A DNA stretch of 64,000 nt from CALBPI01 sp942491885 (GTDB lineage: Bacteria; Pseudomonadota; Gammaproteobacteria; Steroidobacterales; Woeseiaceae): the NCBI GenBank assembly GCA_942491885.1, contig CALOCQ010000003.1, forward strand, positions 186,001 to 250,000. Direction: 5' to 3'. This document shows, in pieces, positions 17,465-26,568 of this stretch (within the stretch, counting starts at the first letter, position 1; each line of letters starts with the position of its first letter). The position numbers and the translations under genes are program-made. The notes below the pieces were generated by a model, which did not search any database, was not told the DNA's origin, and was given only the letters and a program-made list of their open reading frames with translations.

Positions 17465-20194
17465 ATGAAATACCTGATCAAAAAAAGCCCACTGGCTCTG
17501 GCGGTCTGCCTGGCATTGTCGCCGGCGATCTATGCGCAGGAAGAAGACGAAACTGACCGGCTACAGATTGCCGCGCCTGAAATTGCCAGCGGTGACGTGT
17601 CTATCGAAGAGGTGGTTGTTCTTGGCCGACTGCTGGACAGCAGCCAGTCGGTACTCATCGAGCGCATGGATGACGCCGCCGTGACCGACATCCTGAGCTC
17701 AGATGCGATCAGTCGTCTGGGTGACTCGACGGTGGCGGTTGCGTTGAAGCGCGTGCCCGGTCTCTCGGTCGTCAATGACAAGTTTGTCTACATTCGCGGC
17801 CTCGGTGAACGCTACTCGCAAAGCACGCTCAACGGCGCCGTCATTCCTTCGCCCGATCTGACGCGCAACGTGATTCCGCTGAATATTTTCCCGGTTGCAA
17901 TTGTCGACTCACTCCGTGTTCAGAAGGCCTACACGGCGGATATGCGTGCGAACTTTGCCGGTGGCAGCGTCGATATTCGCACCAAAGGTATTCCGGACAA
18001 TTTCACGTTGACGTTTGACCTCGGCGTCGGTACGAACACGGAACTGAATGGCAACGTATTGACCTATGCCGGCGGCAGCGATGACGATTTCGGTACTGAC
18101 GATGGCAGCCGCGCGCTTTCGGCCGATTTGCTAAACCAGGTGAATCGGTTCCAGGGCAATGTGGACACGCAGGGCATCCTGTCAATACTTCGCAGCGAAA
18201 ACCCTTTTGCAACCATTGACGACGCGCAACGCGTCAATCGTCAGCTCGGTCTGGAGCTCAATCGACAGATTGGTCTCGAGGAAAAAGACCCGCTGCCTGA
18301 TTTTGATTTCAAGGCAAGTGTCGGCAATAGCTTTGTTATCAACGAAGATTTGGAGTTAGGGTTCCTGGTAGGCGGCTCCTACGGTACCGACTGGCGCGAG
18401 CAGATATCGGTCTCGCGGAACTTCAATTTTCCGGAGCAGCGCACCGACACCGACCTGGAGTCGACCCGCGCCATCAACATTTCCGGTATCGGCAGCCTCG
18501 GACTGAGATTCACAGACGAGCACAGCATCTCGACGACGTCACTTTTCTTGCGCAACACCGATGATGAAACCTCGGTACGCGATTTCTTCAATGCGAACCG
18601 CGAGAAGGCGGACGGTATCGGTTTCCGCGAGTACCGCTTCCAGTTCGAAGAGCGCAATATGGCGGTCAATCAGATCAACGGTACCCATCGTCTCGGCAGT
18701 CAGACGCGGGAAAGTATCGGTGGTCTGGCCAGCGTCATCGGATTTGTCCCACAAGACACGACGATCAGCTGGTTCTACTCGGACGCCAATGCGCGCACGG
18801 ATATTCCTAATCAGGTTGGTGTTTCGGCGCAAACCATCACCGACCCGATAACAGGTGAGGTTCTCGGCTCATCCGTGGCGCTTGATGCAACCGCCGCCTC
18901 CTTCCGCTTTACCGATCTCGAGGATCAGGTAGAGAGTTCAGGCATTCAATTTCTGGTTCCATTCCAGACCGGGAACAGTATTATTGATGTAGCTTTCGGT
19001 TTTGATGCCGATCAGAAGGCGCGCAGCTACCGTCAGTACGAGTTCAGCCTCGGTGTGCTTAACGTTAGCGACCCCGGCACGCTTTCGGGCGATCTCGACG
19101 AAGTATTCTCTGACAGCAATATCCTCAATACCGACAATAACTTCGTATTCGACCGACGCGGCACAAACAATCAGAGCTACCTCGCCGCTACGATGACCGA
19201 TGCTGCATTCGGCGCGGTTGACTGGACCTACGATGACACCTGGCGCGTTGTCGCCGGTCTGCGCTGGGAAGACTACCGCCAGGTCGCACTGGACTGGAAC
19301 CCGCTCGGTTTCAGCCAGGCTGACCCGCAGGTGCCGACCGACCCGGATGATCTGGCGCAGTCAGCATTCCAGAAAGACGAAATCTATCCGGCGCTCGCTG
19401 TAACGTATATGAGCGATTGGATGGCTGAGACGTTCCAGCTGCGTTTCGGTTACAGCGAGACTGCGATTCGACCTGACTTGCGTGAGATTACTGATGCCAG
19501 CTACATCGATCCGATCACCGGAGACCTGGTCGACGGCAACCCGGGCGTTATTCCTGCGGCTATTACCAGCTACGACTTGCGTGCGGAGTGGTTCTTCAAT
19601 GGCGGTGATAACTTCACCACGTCGTTGTTCTACAAAGAGATCATCGACCCCATTGAATTCTTCGAGTCGGCTGCGAGTGATACGACGACGGCACGCGAAA
19701 TCATCAACGCCGAATCCGCCGAGGTTTACGGTATTGAATTCGAAGGCCTTAAGGAACTGAGTTTCCTCGGTAGCGCCTTCGAGGGATTTTTCCTGCAAGG
19801 TAACCTGACGCTGCAGGACTCGGAGCTTGTGGCCGGCCCGGATGCCGATGCACCGACCAACCCGGTGCGCAAGCTGACGTCGGCCTCCGACTACGTCGCC
19901 AACGTCACGCTTGGCTTCGACTCCTATGACGGTAAACACGCGGCCACGTTTGTGTATAACGTGTTCGGCGAGCGTCTTTACGTCGCGGGCCGAAACGGCG
20001 CGCCTGATGGTTTCGAGCAACCATTCCACGGCGTCGATCTGACCTACAGCTTTTTCCCGTCGGACCGCCTGACGTTTAAGGCGAAAGCGCAGAACGTCCT
20101 TGGCGAGACCATCGAGATCAAACGCGAAGGCATCACGACATTCGAGCTGGACCCCGGCTCGACGTTCGCACTCGCGGTGCAGTGGCGTTATTGA
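17465..20194 (+). CDS. TonB-dependent outer-membrane receptor (Pho-type operon)
   Basis: 909 residues. Signal peptide ends at IYAQE. The plug domain contains IEEVVVLGR (TonB box region), ISRLGDSTVAVALKRVPGLSVV, and KFVYIRGLGERYSQSTLNG; the barrel follows to the aromatic C-terminus ALAVQWRY. It takes a large or scarce solute across the outer membrane using TonB/ExbBD energy. The RGLGERYSQSTLNGAVIPSP plug is characteristic of a receptor subgroup that travels with a downstream or upstream lipoprotein, as here. Co-regulation by the upstream Pho-like box is inferred. It ends in a strong terminator at 20226. Confidence 0.92.
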   Translation: MKYLIKKSPLALAVCLALSPAIYAQEEDETDRLQIAAPEIASGDVSIEEVVVLGRLLDSSQSVLIERMDDAAVTDILSSDAISRLGDSTVAVALKRVPGLSVVNDKFVYIRGLGERYSQSTLNGAVIPSPDLTRNVIPLNIFPVAIVDSLRVQKAYTADMRANFAGGSVDIRTKGIPDNFTLTFDLGVGTNTELNGNVLTYAGGSDDDFGTDDGSRALSADLLNQVNRFQGNVDTQGILSILRSENPFATIDDAQRVNRQLGLELNRQIGLEEKDPLPDFDFKASVGNSFVINEDLELGFLVGGSYGTDWREQISVSRNFNFPEQRTDTDLESTRAINISGIGSLGLRFTDEHSISTTSLFLRNTDDETSVRDFFNANREKADGIGFREYRFQFEERNMAVNQINGTHRLGSQTRESIGGLASVIGFVPQDTTISWFYSDANARTDIPNQVGVSAQTITDPITGEVLGSSVALDATAASFRFTDLEDQVESSGIQFLVPFQTGNSIIDVAFGFDADQKARSYRQYEFSLGVLNVSDPGTLSGDLDEVFSDSNILNTDNNFVFDRRGTNNQSYLAATMTDAAFGAVDWTYDDTWRVVAGLRWEDYRQVALDWNPLGFSQADPQVPTDPDDLAQSAFQKDEIYPALAVTYMSDWMAETFQLRFGYSETAIRPDLREITDASYIDPITGDLVDGNPGVIPAAITSYDLRAEWFFNGGDNFTTSLFYKEIIDPIEFFESAASDTTTAREIINAESAEVYGIEFEGLKELSFLGSAFEGFFLQGNLTLQDSELVAGPDADAPTNPVRKLTSASDYVANVTLGFDSYDGKHAATFVYNVFGERLYVAGRNGAPDGFEQPFHGVDLTYSFFPSDRLTFKAKAQNVLGETIEIKREGITTFELDPGSTFALAVQWRY

Positions 20195-20225
20195 ACGCTT
20201 CCGGGCGCCGCACCCGGTGACCAAA

Positions 20226-20252
20226 CGGGCCCCTTCGAGGGCCCGTTTTTTT
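20226..20252 (+). terminator. Intrinsic terminator after first TonB receptor
   Basis: A CGGGCCC / GGGCCCG stem (20226-20232 with 20239-20245) around a CTTCGA loop is followed by seven T residues. It separates the two receptor genes into different transcripts. Confidence 0.9.
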
Positions 20253-20446
20253 GCTGCAATTTGCGCTGTTTTGGTGCAGCAAAAACTTGTGCAGTGCAAA
20301 AATACAACGCTGTATGCATTGTAACATTTGATTCTTCACCAGACGTTGGCGTATAACAACAAGTGATAGTTGGCTTATGTCAGCATGTTGCGGCCCTCGG
20401 GGGAGGGTTGCTTTAAATCGCTTGTTACAAGCGGGGGGTAAAATTC

Positions 20447-23173
20447 GTGAAATTGAAACCGTCATGGTTAGCGGCGCTACCGCTATCGTGTCTGGCATTC
20501 GCAGCTGCGCCTGCGTTTTCCCAGACTGCTGAAGAAGGTGCCGAACCGATCGAAGAGGTTGTGGTCACCGGTTCTTACATTCGTCGAACATCGCAGTTCG
20601 ATTCACCATCGCCGATCGACTCGGTTGACGCGACGCAGCTCGAGGCAATCGGCGCCAAAAACATTGCCGATGTCGTGCAGACGCTGACGATCAATACCGG
20701 TTCCCAGAATAACCCCGATGCGTTCACACAGAACTCGACCACGGGTACCTCCAACTTCAACCTGCGCGGTCTCGGTGTTGCTTCAACGCTGGTGCTGCTA
20801 AACGGCAAACGCCAGGTGCTGACAGGTCTGCCGACCAACGACGGTTTGAACTTTGTTGATACCAGTTCACTTGTGCCGTTGATTGCGGTCGACAATATCG
20901 AAATCCTGAAGGATGGTGCTGCAGCGTTGTATGGCTCTGATGCCGTGGCCGGTGTTGTGAACTTCCTGACGCGCGATAATTTCGACGGTCTCGAAATTTC
21001 TGCTGATTATCAGACTGTAGAAGACGAGGGCGACTCCAGCGAGTATGTCTTGCAGGGCCTGTTCGGTGCGCAGGGTGATCGCGGCAGTATTATCGCGGCA
21101 CTGAGTTTCACCAACCGCTCGCCGCTCTCTACTGAGGAAAGACGCCTGAGCCGTCCGCAGGATGACTCGAGTAACCTCGGTAATCCGGGTTCGTATTTCT
21201 TCCCGTCGGGTCCGCTCGTCGGCACGCCGATTATCGATCCGACCGGTTGCGCGACTGGGGCGGACGGTACGCCGATCGGCGGCATCCCGGTATTGCTCGC
21301 GCCTCCGGGCACAGTGCCTGGCCTGGACGTCGGTCTGTGTGCATTCGATTTCGGCGACTATTTCAGCCTGATTGCCGATGAGACCCGCCTGAATGGCTTC
21401 ACCAAGGCCAGCTATCAGCTCACGGACAGCATCGAGGCGGTCGCGGAGGTTGGTTTCGCGCGCAACCGCGTATTGCGTGGCAACTCGCCGACGTTCCCGA
21501 ACCTCAAGTTCCCGAATGTGCCGGCGACAAACCCGGGTAACCCGTTTGGCACCGATGTCAATTTCTTCGGTCGTGCGATCGGTAACGGCGGCACCGTCGC
21601 GCCGAGCATTAACGAGCTGGACACTTGGCGCACATCGCTGGGACTAAACGGTGAGTTGTCAAACGGCTGGTACTGGCAGGTCGCTTACGTCGGCGGCAAG
21701 AACGAGTCGGTGAACACGACGGCCGATACGCTGGCCGGTGAGTTCCAGGACGCGCTGAACGGCTTTGGCGGCACCGGCTGTTCCGGCCCGACCAACCCGG
21801 CCGCAGCGCCTGGCGTTGGCCCTTGTCAGTACTTCAACCCGTTCGCGTCATCGTTCTCGGTACTGCCCAACTCGGCGGATGTGATCGCCAGCTTTACGGC
21901 TGACCAGATTCTGGACACCACCTCCGAGCTGCAGACCATCGAAGGCGTTGTTTCCGGTGAGCTGTTTGAAGCGCCTGCCGGCATGGCGAGCATCGCTATC
22001 GGTGCGCAGTATCGCAAAGAGGAGCTGATGCACGACTACAACAGTCTGGCTAACCAGGATCGCTTCGCGTTCGTTATCGGTAACCCGGACTTCTCGGCGG
22101 ATCGTGACGTCAACGCCGCGTTTGTTGAGCTGGGTATTCCGCTGGCCGATACATTCGATCTGCAGCTTGCGGTGCGCTACGAATCTTACGGTGGCGCTGT
22201 CGGCTCAACGACCGATCCGAAGATCGCCGGTATCTTCCGTCCGACGGATACCTTCACGGCACGTGCGTCTTATTCGACGTCATTCCGTGCGCCGTCGTTG
22301 TTCCAGGCCAATGGTGGCGCGACTTCGCTGAACCAGATTTCCGATCCGCTGAACCCGGGGCTTAACTTCGCCGCGGTACGTTCTTCTGCGAATCCGGACC
22401 TGACGCCGGAAGAGTCGGATGCCTACAACATTGGCTTCTCGTTTGAGCCAGTCGATGGTCTGACGCTGGATCTGGATTACTGGGCGTTTGAGTTTACTGA
22501 CGTGATCATTCAGGAGAATTTCCAGGCGGTGTTGAACCAGTTCTTCAATGATCCTGCGCGGGTGCAGCGTGTTGCAGGACCGGGATCGCCGGTTACGCAG
22601 ATCAATGTTGGCTTCGTCAACGCCAGTTCTGTCGAAACCAATGGCCTCGACTTCCGTGCGAAGTACCAGTGGGATACGTCCGCCGGTTTGATCCAGCCGT
22701 TTATTGAGGGTACCTACATCCTCACCTACGACCTGGAAGATCCGCAGGCGGGTTCTGTCGATGGTGTTGGCAACCGCAACTTCTCAAACTTCGGTACGTC
22801 AACGCCTGAGCTGCGCTTCAACGCGGGCATCGGTTGGCTGAATGGAGCCCATTCAGCGAATCTGTTCGCGCGCTACATCAGCGGTTACGACGATGATCAG
22901 AACTGTGCCGATGATTCGCTGCCTGCCGGTGGCCTCTGCCCTCCGGGAACCGGCGGTTTCTTCGAGGTCGACTCGCATCTGACGTTTGATGCGCAGTACT
23001 CGCTGGATACGGCAGTGCTGCTCGATCGTGAGGTTGCGCCTGTACTGACCTTCGGCGTGATCAACGCAACGGCTGAAAAGCCGCCGCAGCTCTTCACCAA
23101 CGGTGGTTTCGACTCCAAGGTGCATGACCCTCGCGGTCGCATGCTGTACCTGCGATTCAAGCAATCGTTCTGA
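20447..23173 (+). CDS. TonB-dependent outer-membrane receptor
   Basis: 908 residues from a GTG preceded by GCGGGGGGT. Signal peptide ends near AFSQ; then EEVVVTGSYIRR (TonB-box region) and a typical plug: FNLRGLGVASTLVLLNGKR and ILKDGAAALYGSDAVAGVVNFLT. The barrel includes internal Cys pairs in extracellular loops (CATGADG, GLCAF, GCSGPTN) and ends with MLYLRFKQSF. It belongs to the large receptor group used for carbohydrates or other organic ligands in marine gammaproteobacteria. It has its own AT-rich 190-base leader and a GC-rich hairpin terminator downstream, so it is regulated separately from the first receptor. Confidence 0.92.
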   Translation: MKLKPSWLAALPLSCLAFAAAPAFSQTAEEGAEPIEEVVVTGSYIRRTSQFDSPSPIDSVDATQLEAIGAKNIADVVQTLTINTGSQNNPDAFTQNSTTGTSNFNLRGLGVASTLVLLNGKRQVLTGLPTNDGLNFVDTSSLVPLIAVDNIEILKDGAAALYGSDAVAGVVNFLTRDNFDGLEISADYQTVEDEGDSSEYVLQGLFGAQGDRGSIIAALSFTNRSPLSTEERRLSRPQDDSSNLGNPGSYFFPSGPLVGTPIIDPTGCATGADGTPIGGIPVLLAPPGTVPGLDVGLCAFDFGDYFSLIADETRLNGFTKASYQLTDSIEAVAEVGFARNRVLRGNSPTFPNLKFPNVPATNPGNPFGTDVNFFGRAIGNGGTVAPSINELDTWRTSLGLNGELSNGWYWQVAYVGGKNESVNTTADTLAGEFQDALNGFGGTGCSGPTNPAAAPGVGPCQYFNPFASSFSVLPNSADVIASFTADQILDTTSELQTIEGVVSGELFEAPAGMASIAIGAQYRKEELMHDYNSLANQDRFAFVIGNPDFSADRDVNAAFVELGIPLADTFDLQLAVRYESYGGAVGSTTDPKIAGIFRPTDTFTARASYSTSFRAPSLFQANGGATSLNQISDPLNPGLNFAAVRSSANPDLTPEESDAYNIGFSFEPVDGLTLDLDYWAFEFTDVIIQENFQAVLNQFFNDPARVQRVAGPGSPVTQINVGFVNASSVETNGLDFRAKYQWDTSAGLIQPFIEGTYILTYDLEDPQAGSVDGVGNRNFSNFGTSTPELRFNAGIGWLNGAHSANLFARYISGYDDDQNCADDSLPAGGLCPPGTGGFFEVDSHLTFDAQYSLDTAVLLDREVAPVLTFGVINATAEKPPQLFTNGGFDSKVHDPRGRMLYLRFKQSF

Positions 23174-23195
23174 CCTGAAAAGGCCTTCGGGCCGG

Positions 23196-23228
23196 AAAAC
23201 CGCCAGCGGCAACGCTGGCGGTTTTTTT
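23196..23228 (+). terminator. Intrinsic terminator after second TonB receptor
   Basis: A ten-pair stem ACCGCCAGCG / CGCTGGCGGT with a GCAA tetraloop is followed by seven T residues. Confidence 0.92.
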
Positions 23229-23332
23229 GTGCCTGTGAAAGGTTGCTAAGCGGGCGTTTGCGACGCGGACTTGGGTCGGCGCCGCTCGTCACTTAGAATA
23301 GACGGCCTCGCAGGCATGGCTATTTTCGCCCG

Positions 23333-24151
23333 ATGTTTACCTACCTAGACCCCAACGTGCGCCGTCAGCTGGTTGACGCCAGAAAGCTGCGCCGTATTGA
23401 CGAACGCGGGCGCGAGCTTGACGTCGATGCCGAGCCAACGCCGGGCGCGCTGTCCGTCAACCTGCTCGGGCCGATTCCGCTGCCGGTCCATCTGGACGGT
23501 CTGGACGAGACCTTCCAGTGGTATGCCGCCGTTCGCAATACCGAGCTGAGCAAAGTCGAGGCGCTCGCCGATTCGCTGCGCCGCGAGGGCGGCCAGAACC
23601 TGTTCGCACAAATGGCGTCGTCGATGGCCGTCAATAGCGTGCTCGTGCATGGCGACCCGACCCGTTCAAAGCTGCCGATCGTGCGGGTTCACTCCAGCTG
23701 CCTGACCGGCGATGTGTTCGGCTCGCAGCGCTGCGAGTGCGGTCCGCAACTCAGTGGTGCGCTCAAACGAATCGCCGCACATCCCGACGGCGGCATGCTG
23801 GTCTACATGGCAGGGCACGAAGGGCGGGGCATTGGCCTGTGGGCCAAAGCCGCCACTTATCTGTTGCAAGACCAGGGCGAGGACACCTACCAGGCCAACC
23901 GATCGCTAGGCTTGCCGGATGACTCGCGGGACTTCAGCGAGGCCGCCGCCTTGCTGCTGCATTTCCTCGGTGACCGGCCGTTCCGTCTGCTAACCAACAA
24001 CCCGAAAAAGATCGCCGACCTGACCAAGGCCGGACTGAGTGGCATGCAACCGGAAAAGCACATACTCGGCGTCAGCGACTGGAACCGCCGCTACCTGGAC
24101 GCAAAACGCGAAAAAGGGCATAAAATCACGCCGGACGATATCGAAGGCTAG
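23333..24151 (+). CDS. ribA: GTP cyclohydrolase II with N-terminal extension
   Basis: 272 residues against about 196 in Escherichia coli RibA. The core has all catalytic features: zinc cysteines C123, C134 and C136 (HSSCLTGDVFGSQRCECG), the EGRGIGL loop (163-169), Tyr176 before LLQDQG, Arg199 in DDSRDF and the LLTNNPKK phosphate motif. It should open GTP to give the first pyrimidine of riboflavin synthesis. About 65 extra N-terminal residues carry no motif that I recognise, although DHBP-synthase (RibB) is absent. It is not next to other rib genes, so it may be a second copy or make a dedicated product. Confidence 0.87.
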   Translation: MFTYLDPNVRRQLVDARKLRRIDERGRELDVDAEPTPGALSVNLLGPIPLPVHLDGLDETFQWYAAVRNTELSKVEALADSLRREGGQNLFAQMASSMAVNSVLVHGDPTRSKLPIVRVHSSCLTGDVFGSQRCECGPQLSGALKRIAAHPDGGMLVYMAGHEGRGIGLWAKAATYLLQDQGEDTYQANRSLGLPDDSRDFSEAAALLLHFLGDRPFRLLTNNPKKIADLTKAGLSGMQPEKHILGVSDWNRRYLDAKREKGHKITPDDIEG

Positions 24152-24280
24152 AAAAAGTCGTCAATCTGAGATGCCGGCTTGATCTGCTCATCCGACGAAC
24201 GATGCGTCCGACGCCAAGACCATCGACACACATGACTCGCCAACGTCACTCGCCAAGCGTTACCCGACAGTCGGATTCGA

Positions 24281-24344
24281 TGCGATACCTCACCCTTGGA
24301 ACAATCAGGGCGCACAGCGACCGTTCCAAGGGTGAGGTATCGCA
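24281..24344. repeat. Inverted repeat with perfect 22-bp arms
   Basis: Arms 24281-24302 and 24323-24344 are exact reverse complements; each contains ATACCTCACCCTTGGAAC or its complement. The 20-base loop is CAGGGCGCACAGCGAC-rich. No T-run follows, so it is not a simple terminator. It lies in the 257-base gap between the convergent ribA and rubredoxin genes. A second small hairpin, GCCGGCAGCGCCGG, lies just downstream (24350-24363). It could be a palindromic interspersed (REP/MITE-like) element. Confidence 0.75.
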
Positions 24345-24408
24345 GAGAAGCCGGCAGCGCCGGTTTTAAATAGCACACCCCAGCAAATCCAAAAACGTGT
24401 GCCTCGAA

Positions 24409-24567
24409 CTAAACCGGCTCAAACACAGACTTATCACAGACCGCACAATCCGGACACACAAAGTCGTCCGGTAAGTCTGCGAACAAGGTCCCGGGCGGAT
24501 AGCCTTCGTGGTCATCGCCGGCGTCTTCGTCGTACACGTAGCCACAGTCCGGGCAGCGCATCTTCAT
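24409..24567 (-). CDS. Rubredoxin (AlkG-like) electron carrier
   Basis: 52 residues from MKMRCPDC; a longer in-frame start at 24609 would run into alkB. Fe(Cys)4 site: C5-P-D-C8-G-Y and C38-P-D-C41. The spacing and YxYDEDxGD, GYPPGTxFxDLPDDFVCPDC text match AlkG-type rubredoxins that pass electrons from rubredoxin reductase to AlkB. The gene begins four bases after the alkB stop, so it is cotranscribed with alkB. A dedicated reductase is not in the window. Confidence 0.95.
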   Translation of the reverse strand: MKMRCPDCGYVYDEDAGDDHEGYPPGTLFADLPDDFVCPDCAVCDKSVFEPV

Positions 24568-24571
24568 CGTG

Positions 24572-25762
24572 TCAGTTACCTGTGCCTGTCGGTGCCCCAT
24601 AGCGTGCAATCAGTGCGTCACGCTTTGCAGGGTCGAGGTTGACCTTGCTCAGGTCGCCCTGAATATGTGGCAACGCAAGCAGCCGCTTGTCCATCATCCG
24701 GAACCACAGCCAGGGCACGTAGGCAATGAGGTACATGCCGAAGTAGCCGTTCGGCAGCGTCGGCAAGTCTTCGAAGTGTCTCAATGACTGATAGCGACGG
24801 GTCGGATGGGCGTGATGGTCGGAATGGCGTTCCAGCTGGAACAGCAGCAGGTTCGAATAGACGTGGTTGCTGTTCCAGGAGTGATAGGGCTGGCAACGCT
24901 CGTAGCGGCCATTCTCGAGTTTCTGTCTGAGCAGGCCATAGTGCTCGATATAGTTGGCTGATGTGAGCTGCCACCAGGCGAAGAAATTGTGGATCGCGAG
25001 GAAGATCAACATGCTCCAGCCCAACCAGACGATCAGGCCTATCTGCAAAACCGCGGTGATCAGCATCGATTGAAGGATTTCGTTGCCCGGCGAGAGGACG
25101 GGCTCATTTTTGCGGCCCAGCCGTTCTTTTTCGATGTGCCAGGCGCGGCGCATGGCGCCCGGAATTTCGCGCAGTGCGAAACGATAGATCGACTCGCCCA
25201 TACGCGAACTGGCCGGATCGGCCGGGGTCGAAACATCGCGGTGATGGCCGCGGTTGTGTTCGATCCAGAAGTGCCCGTACGCGGGAACGGCCAGCACGAT
25301 TTTAGCGAGGTTACGCTCAAGGCGGCTTTTCTTGTGGCCCAGTTCGTGGCCGGTGTTGATGCCGAGCCCCGAGCCCATTCCCGCCGTCACAGCGAGCGCG
25401 AGGAAACCCCACCAGGACAAACCCTGCGTGGCCCACCATGCGGCAACGATGAGTGACAGGAAGTGCAGGGGTACCGTGATGTAGGTCAGTATCCGGTAGT
25501 AACGGTCCTTCTCCAGCTGCGGCACGACGGCCTCAGGCGGGTTACTCAGATCCTCGCCCAGCGCCCAGTCCAGAAATGGCGCAAGCAGGTATGAAAAAGC
25601 GAATGGCAGGAACAGCCACGCTTCCTGTCCGGTCGCGGCATGCATGCCCACGCCCAACAATGGAAACAGCGGGTAGGTCACGGACTGCAGCCACAGCCAG
25701 CGTTTGCGGTCGCGATAGGTAACGACTTCGCCGTTAGATAGTTTTGCGGTTAGCGTTGCCAT
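24572..25762 (-). CDS. alkB: Alkane 1-monooxygenase (AlkB)
   Basis: 396 residues, the usual length. Six membrane helices; the diiron histidine clusters are all present: HELGH (139-143), EHNRGHH (168-174), and HSDHH (313-317), plus the diagnostic NYIEHYGL (270-277). It hydroxylates the terminal carbon of medium-chain n-alkanes, using O2 and electrons from the downstream rubredoxin. No alkane regulator (AlkS/AraC or GntR) is adjacent; the divergent 170-base region to the GST gene may hold its control site, but I see no clear operator. Confidence 0.96.
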   Translation of the reverse strand: MATLTAKLSNGEVVTYRDRKRWLWLQSVTYPLFPLLGVGMHAATGQEAWLFLPFAFSYLLAPFLDWALGEDLSNPPEAVVPQLEKDRYYRILTYITVPLHFLSLIVAAWWATQGLSWWGFLALAVTAGMGSGLGINTGHELGHKKSRLERNLAKIVLAVPAYGHFWIEHNRGHHRDVSTPADPASSRMGESIYRFALREIPGAMRRAWHIEKERLGRKNEPVLSPGNEILQSMLITAVLQIGLIVWLGWSMLIFLAIHNFFAWWQLTSANYIEHYGLLRQKLENGRYERCQPYHSWNSNHVYSNLLLFQLERHSDHHAHPTRRYQSLRHFEDLPTLPNGYFGMYLIAYVPWLWFRMMDKRLLALPHIQGDLSKVNLDPAKRDALIARYGAPTGTGN

Positions 25763-25933
25763 TGTTGCGTCCTGCTCAGACTGGTTCTACGACCATTCTA
25801 CCAAAAGAGATTGCCACCGGCTCAGTAAGCGCCCCGCAGTTTGGTGCCCGGCCGGCCGATTGAGCGCTAGCCAAGGTGTTCGGCTGGGACTATGCTTGTC
25901 CTCTGTCATCAGAGCGCCCGTAAGGAATTGAAT

Positions 25934-26563
25934 ATGCTGTTTTTTGATTGCCAGTCCGCACCGAGCCCGCGCCGTGTACGCGTATTCATTGCCGAGAAAG
26001 GTCTCGACATACCGGTCAAGCAGATCGATCTGCGTTCGGGTGAGCAGTTGCAGGACGAGTTCAAGGCGATCAACCCCGATTGTACGGTGCCGGTACTGCA
26101 ACTGGACGATGGCACGGTGCTGACCGAAACGTTGGCGATCTGCAGCTATCTTGAGTCGCTGAAGCCGGAGCCGGCCCTGCTCGGCAAAGATGATCGCGAG
26201 CGGGCCGTCACGTTGATGTGGAATTCGCGCGTTGAGCAACAAGGGCTGGCCGCCGTGGCGGAGTCGTTTCGCAATCATACGCGTGGGTTCAGTGGCCGCG
26301 CGCTGACGGGCCCGGAAAACTATGACCAGATTCCTGAGCTGGTGTCGCGCGGCCGCCAGCGTGCGGAGCACTTTATGACCGTATTGGATGCGCAACTGGC
26401 TGACAACGAGTTTGTGGCCGGTGCCGATTTCACGATTGCTGATATTACCGCCATGATCACCGTCGATATGGCGGCGTGGATCAAGCTGCCGGTCCCGCAT
26501 TCACTCGAAAACTTGCGCCGCTGGCACGCCGCACTATCGGCGCGGCCGAGCTTCATGGGCTAG
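25934..26563 (+). CDS. Glutathione S-transferase family protein
   Basis: 209 residues from MLFFDCQSAPSPRRVRVF with AAGGAA upstream; an in-frame start at 25892 is less likely. Thioredoxin-like N-terminal domain with the cis-Pro loop CTVPVL (about 50-55) and glutathione contact TETLAICSYLE; helical C-domain with FVAGADFTIADIT N-cap. The C-QSAPSPRRV opening has a Ser/Ser-Pro in the active-site position. Close to beta-type or Ure2p-like GSTs. The CtlX-like gene starts six bases after its stop, suggesting an operon. Confidence 0.88.
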   Translation: MLFFDCQSAPSPRRVRVFIAEKGLDIPVKQIDLRSGEQLQDEFKAINPDCTVPVLQLDDGTVLTETLAICSYLESLKPEPALLGKDDRERAVTLMWNSRVEQQGLAAVAESFRNHTRGFSGRALTGPENYDQIPELVSRGRQRAEHFMTVLDAQLADNEFVAGADFTIADITAMITVDMAAWIKLPVPHSLENLRRWHAALSARPSFMG

Positions 26564-26568
26564 ACTGC

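Noticed and set aside
24148..24378. 76-residue minus-strand frame crossing the inverted repeat
   Set aside because: The 22-bp arms would be coding in opposite sense; composition and lack of homology suggest no gene.
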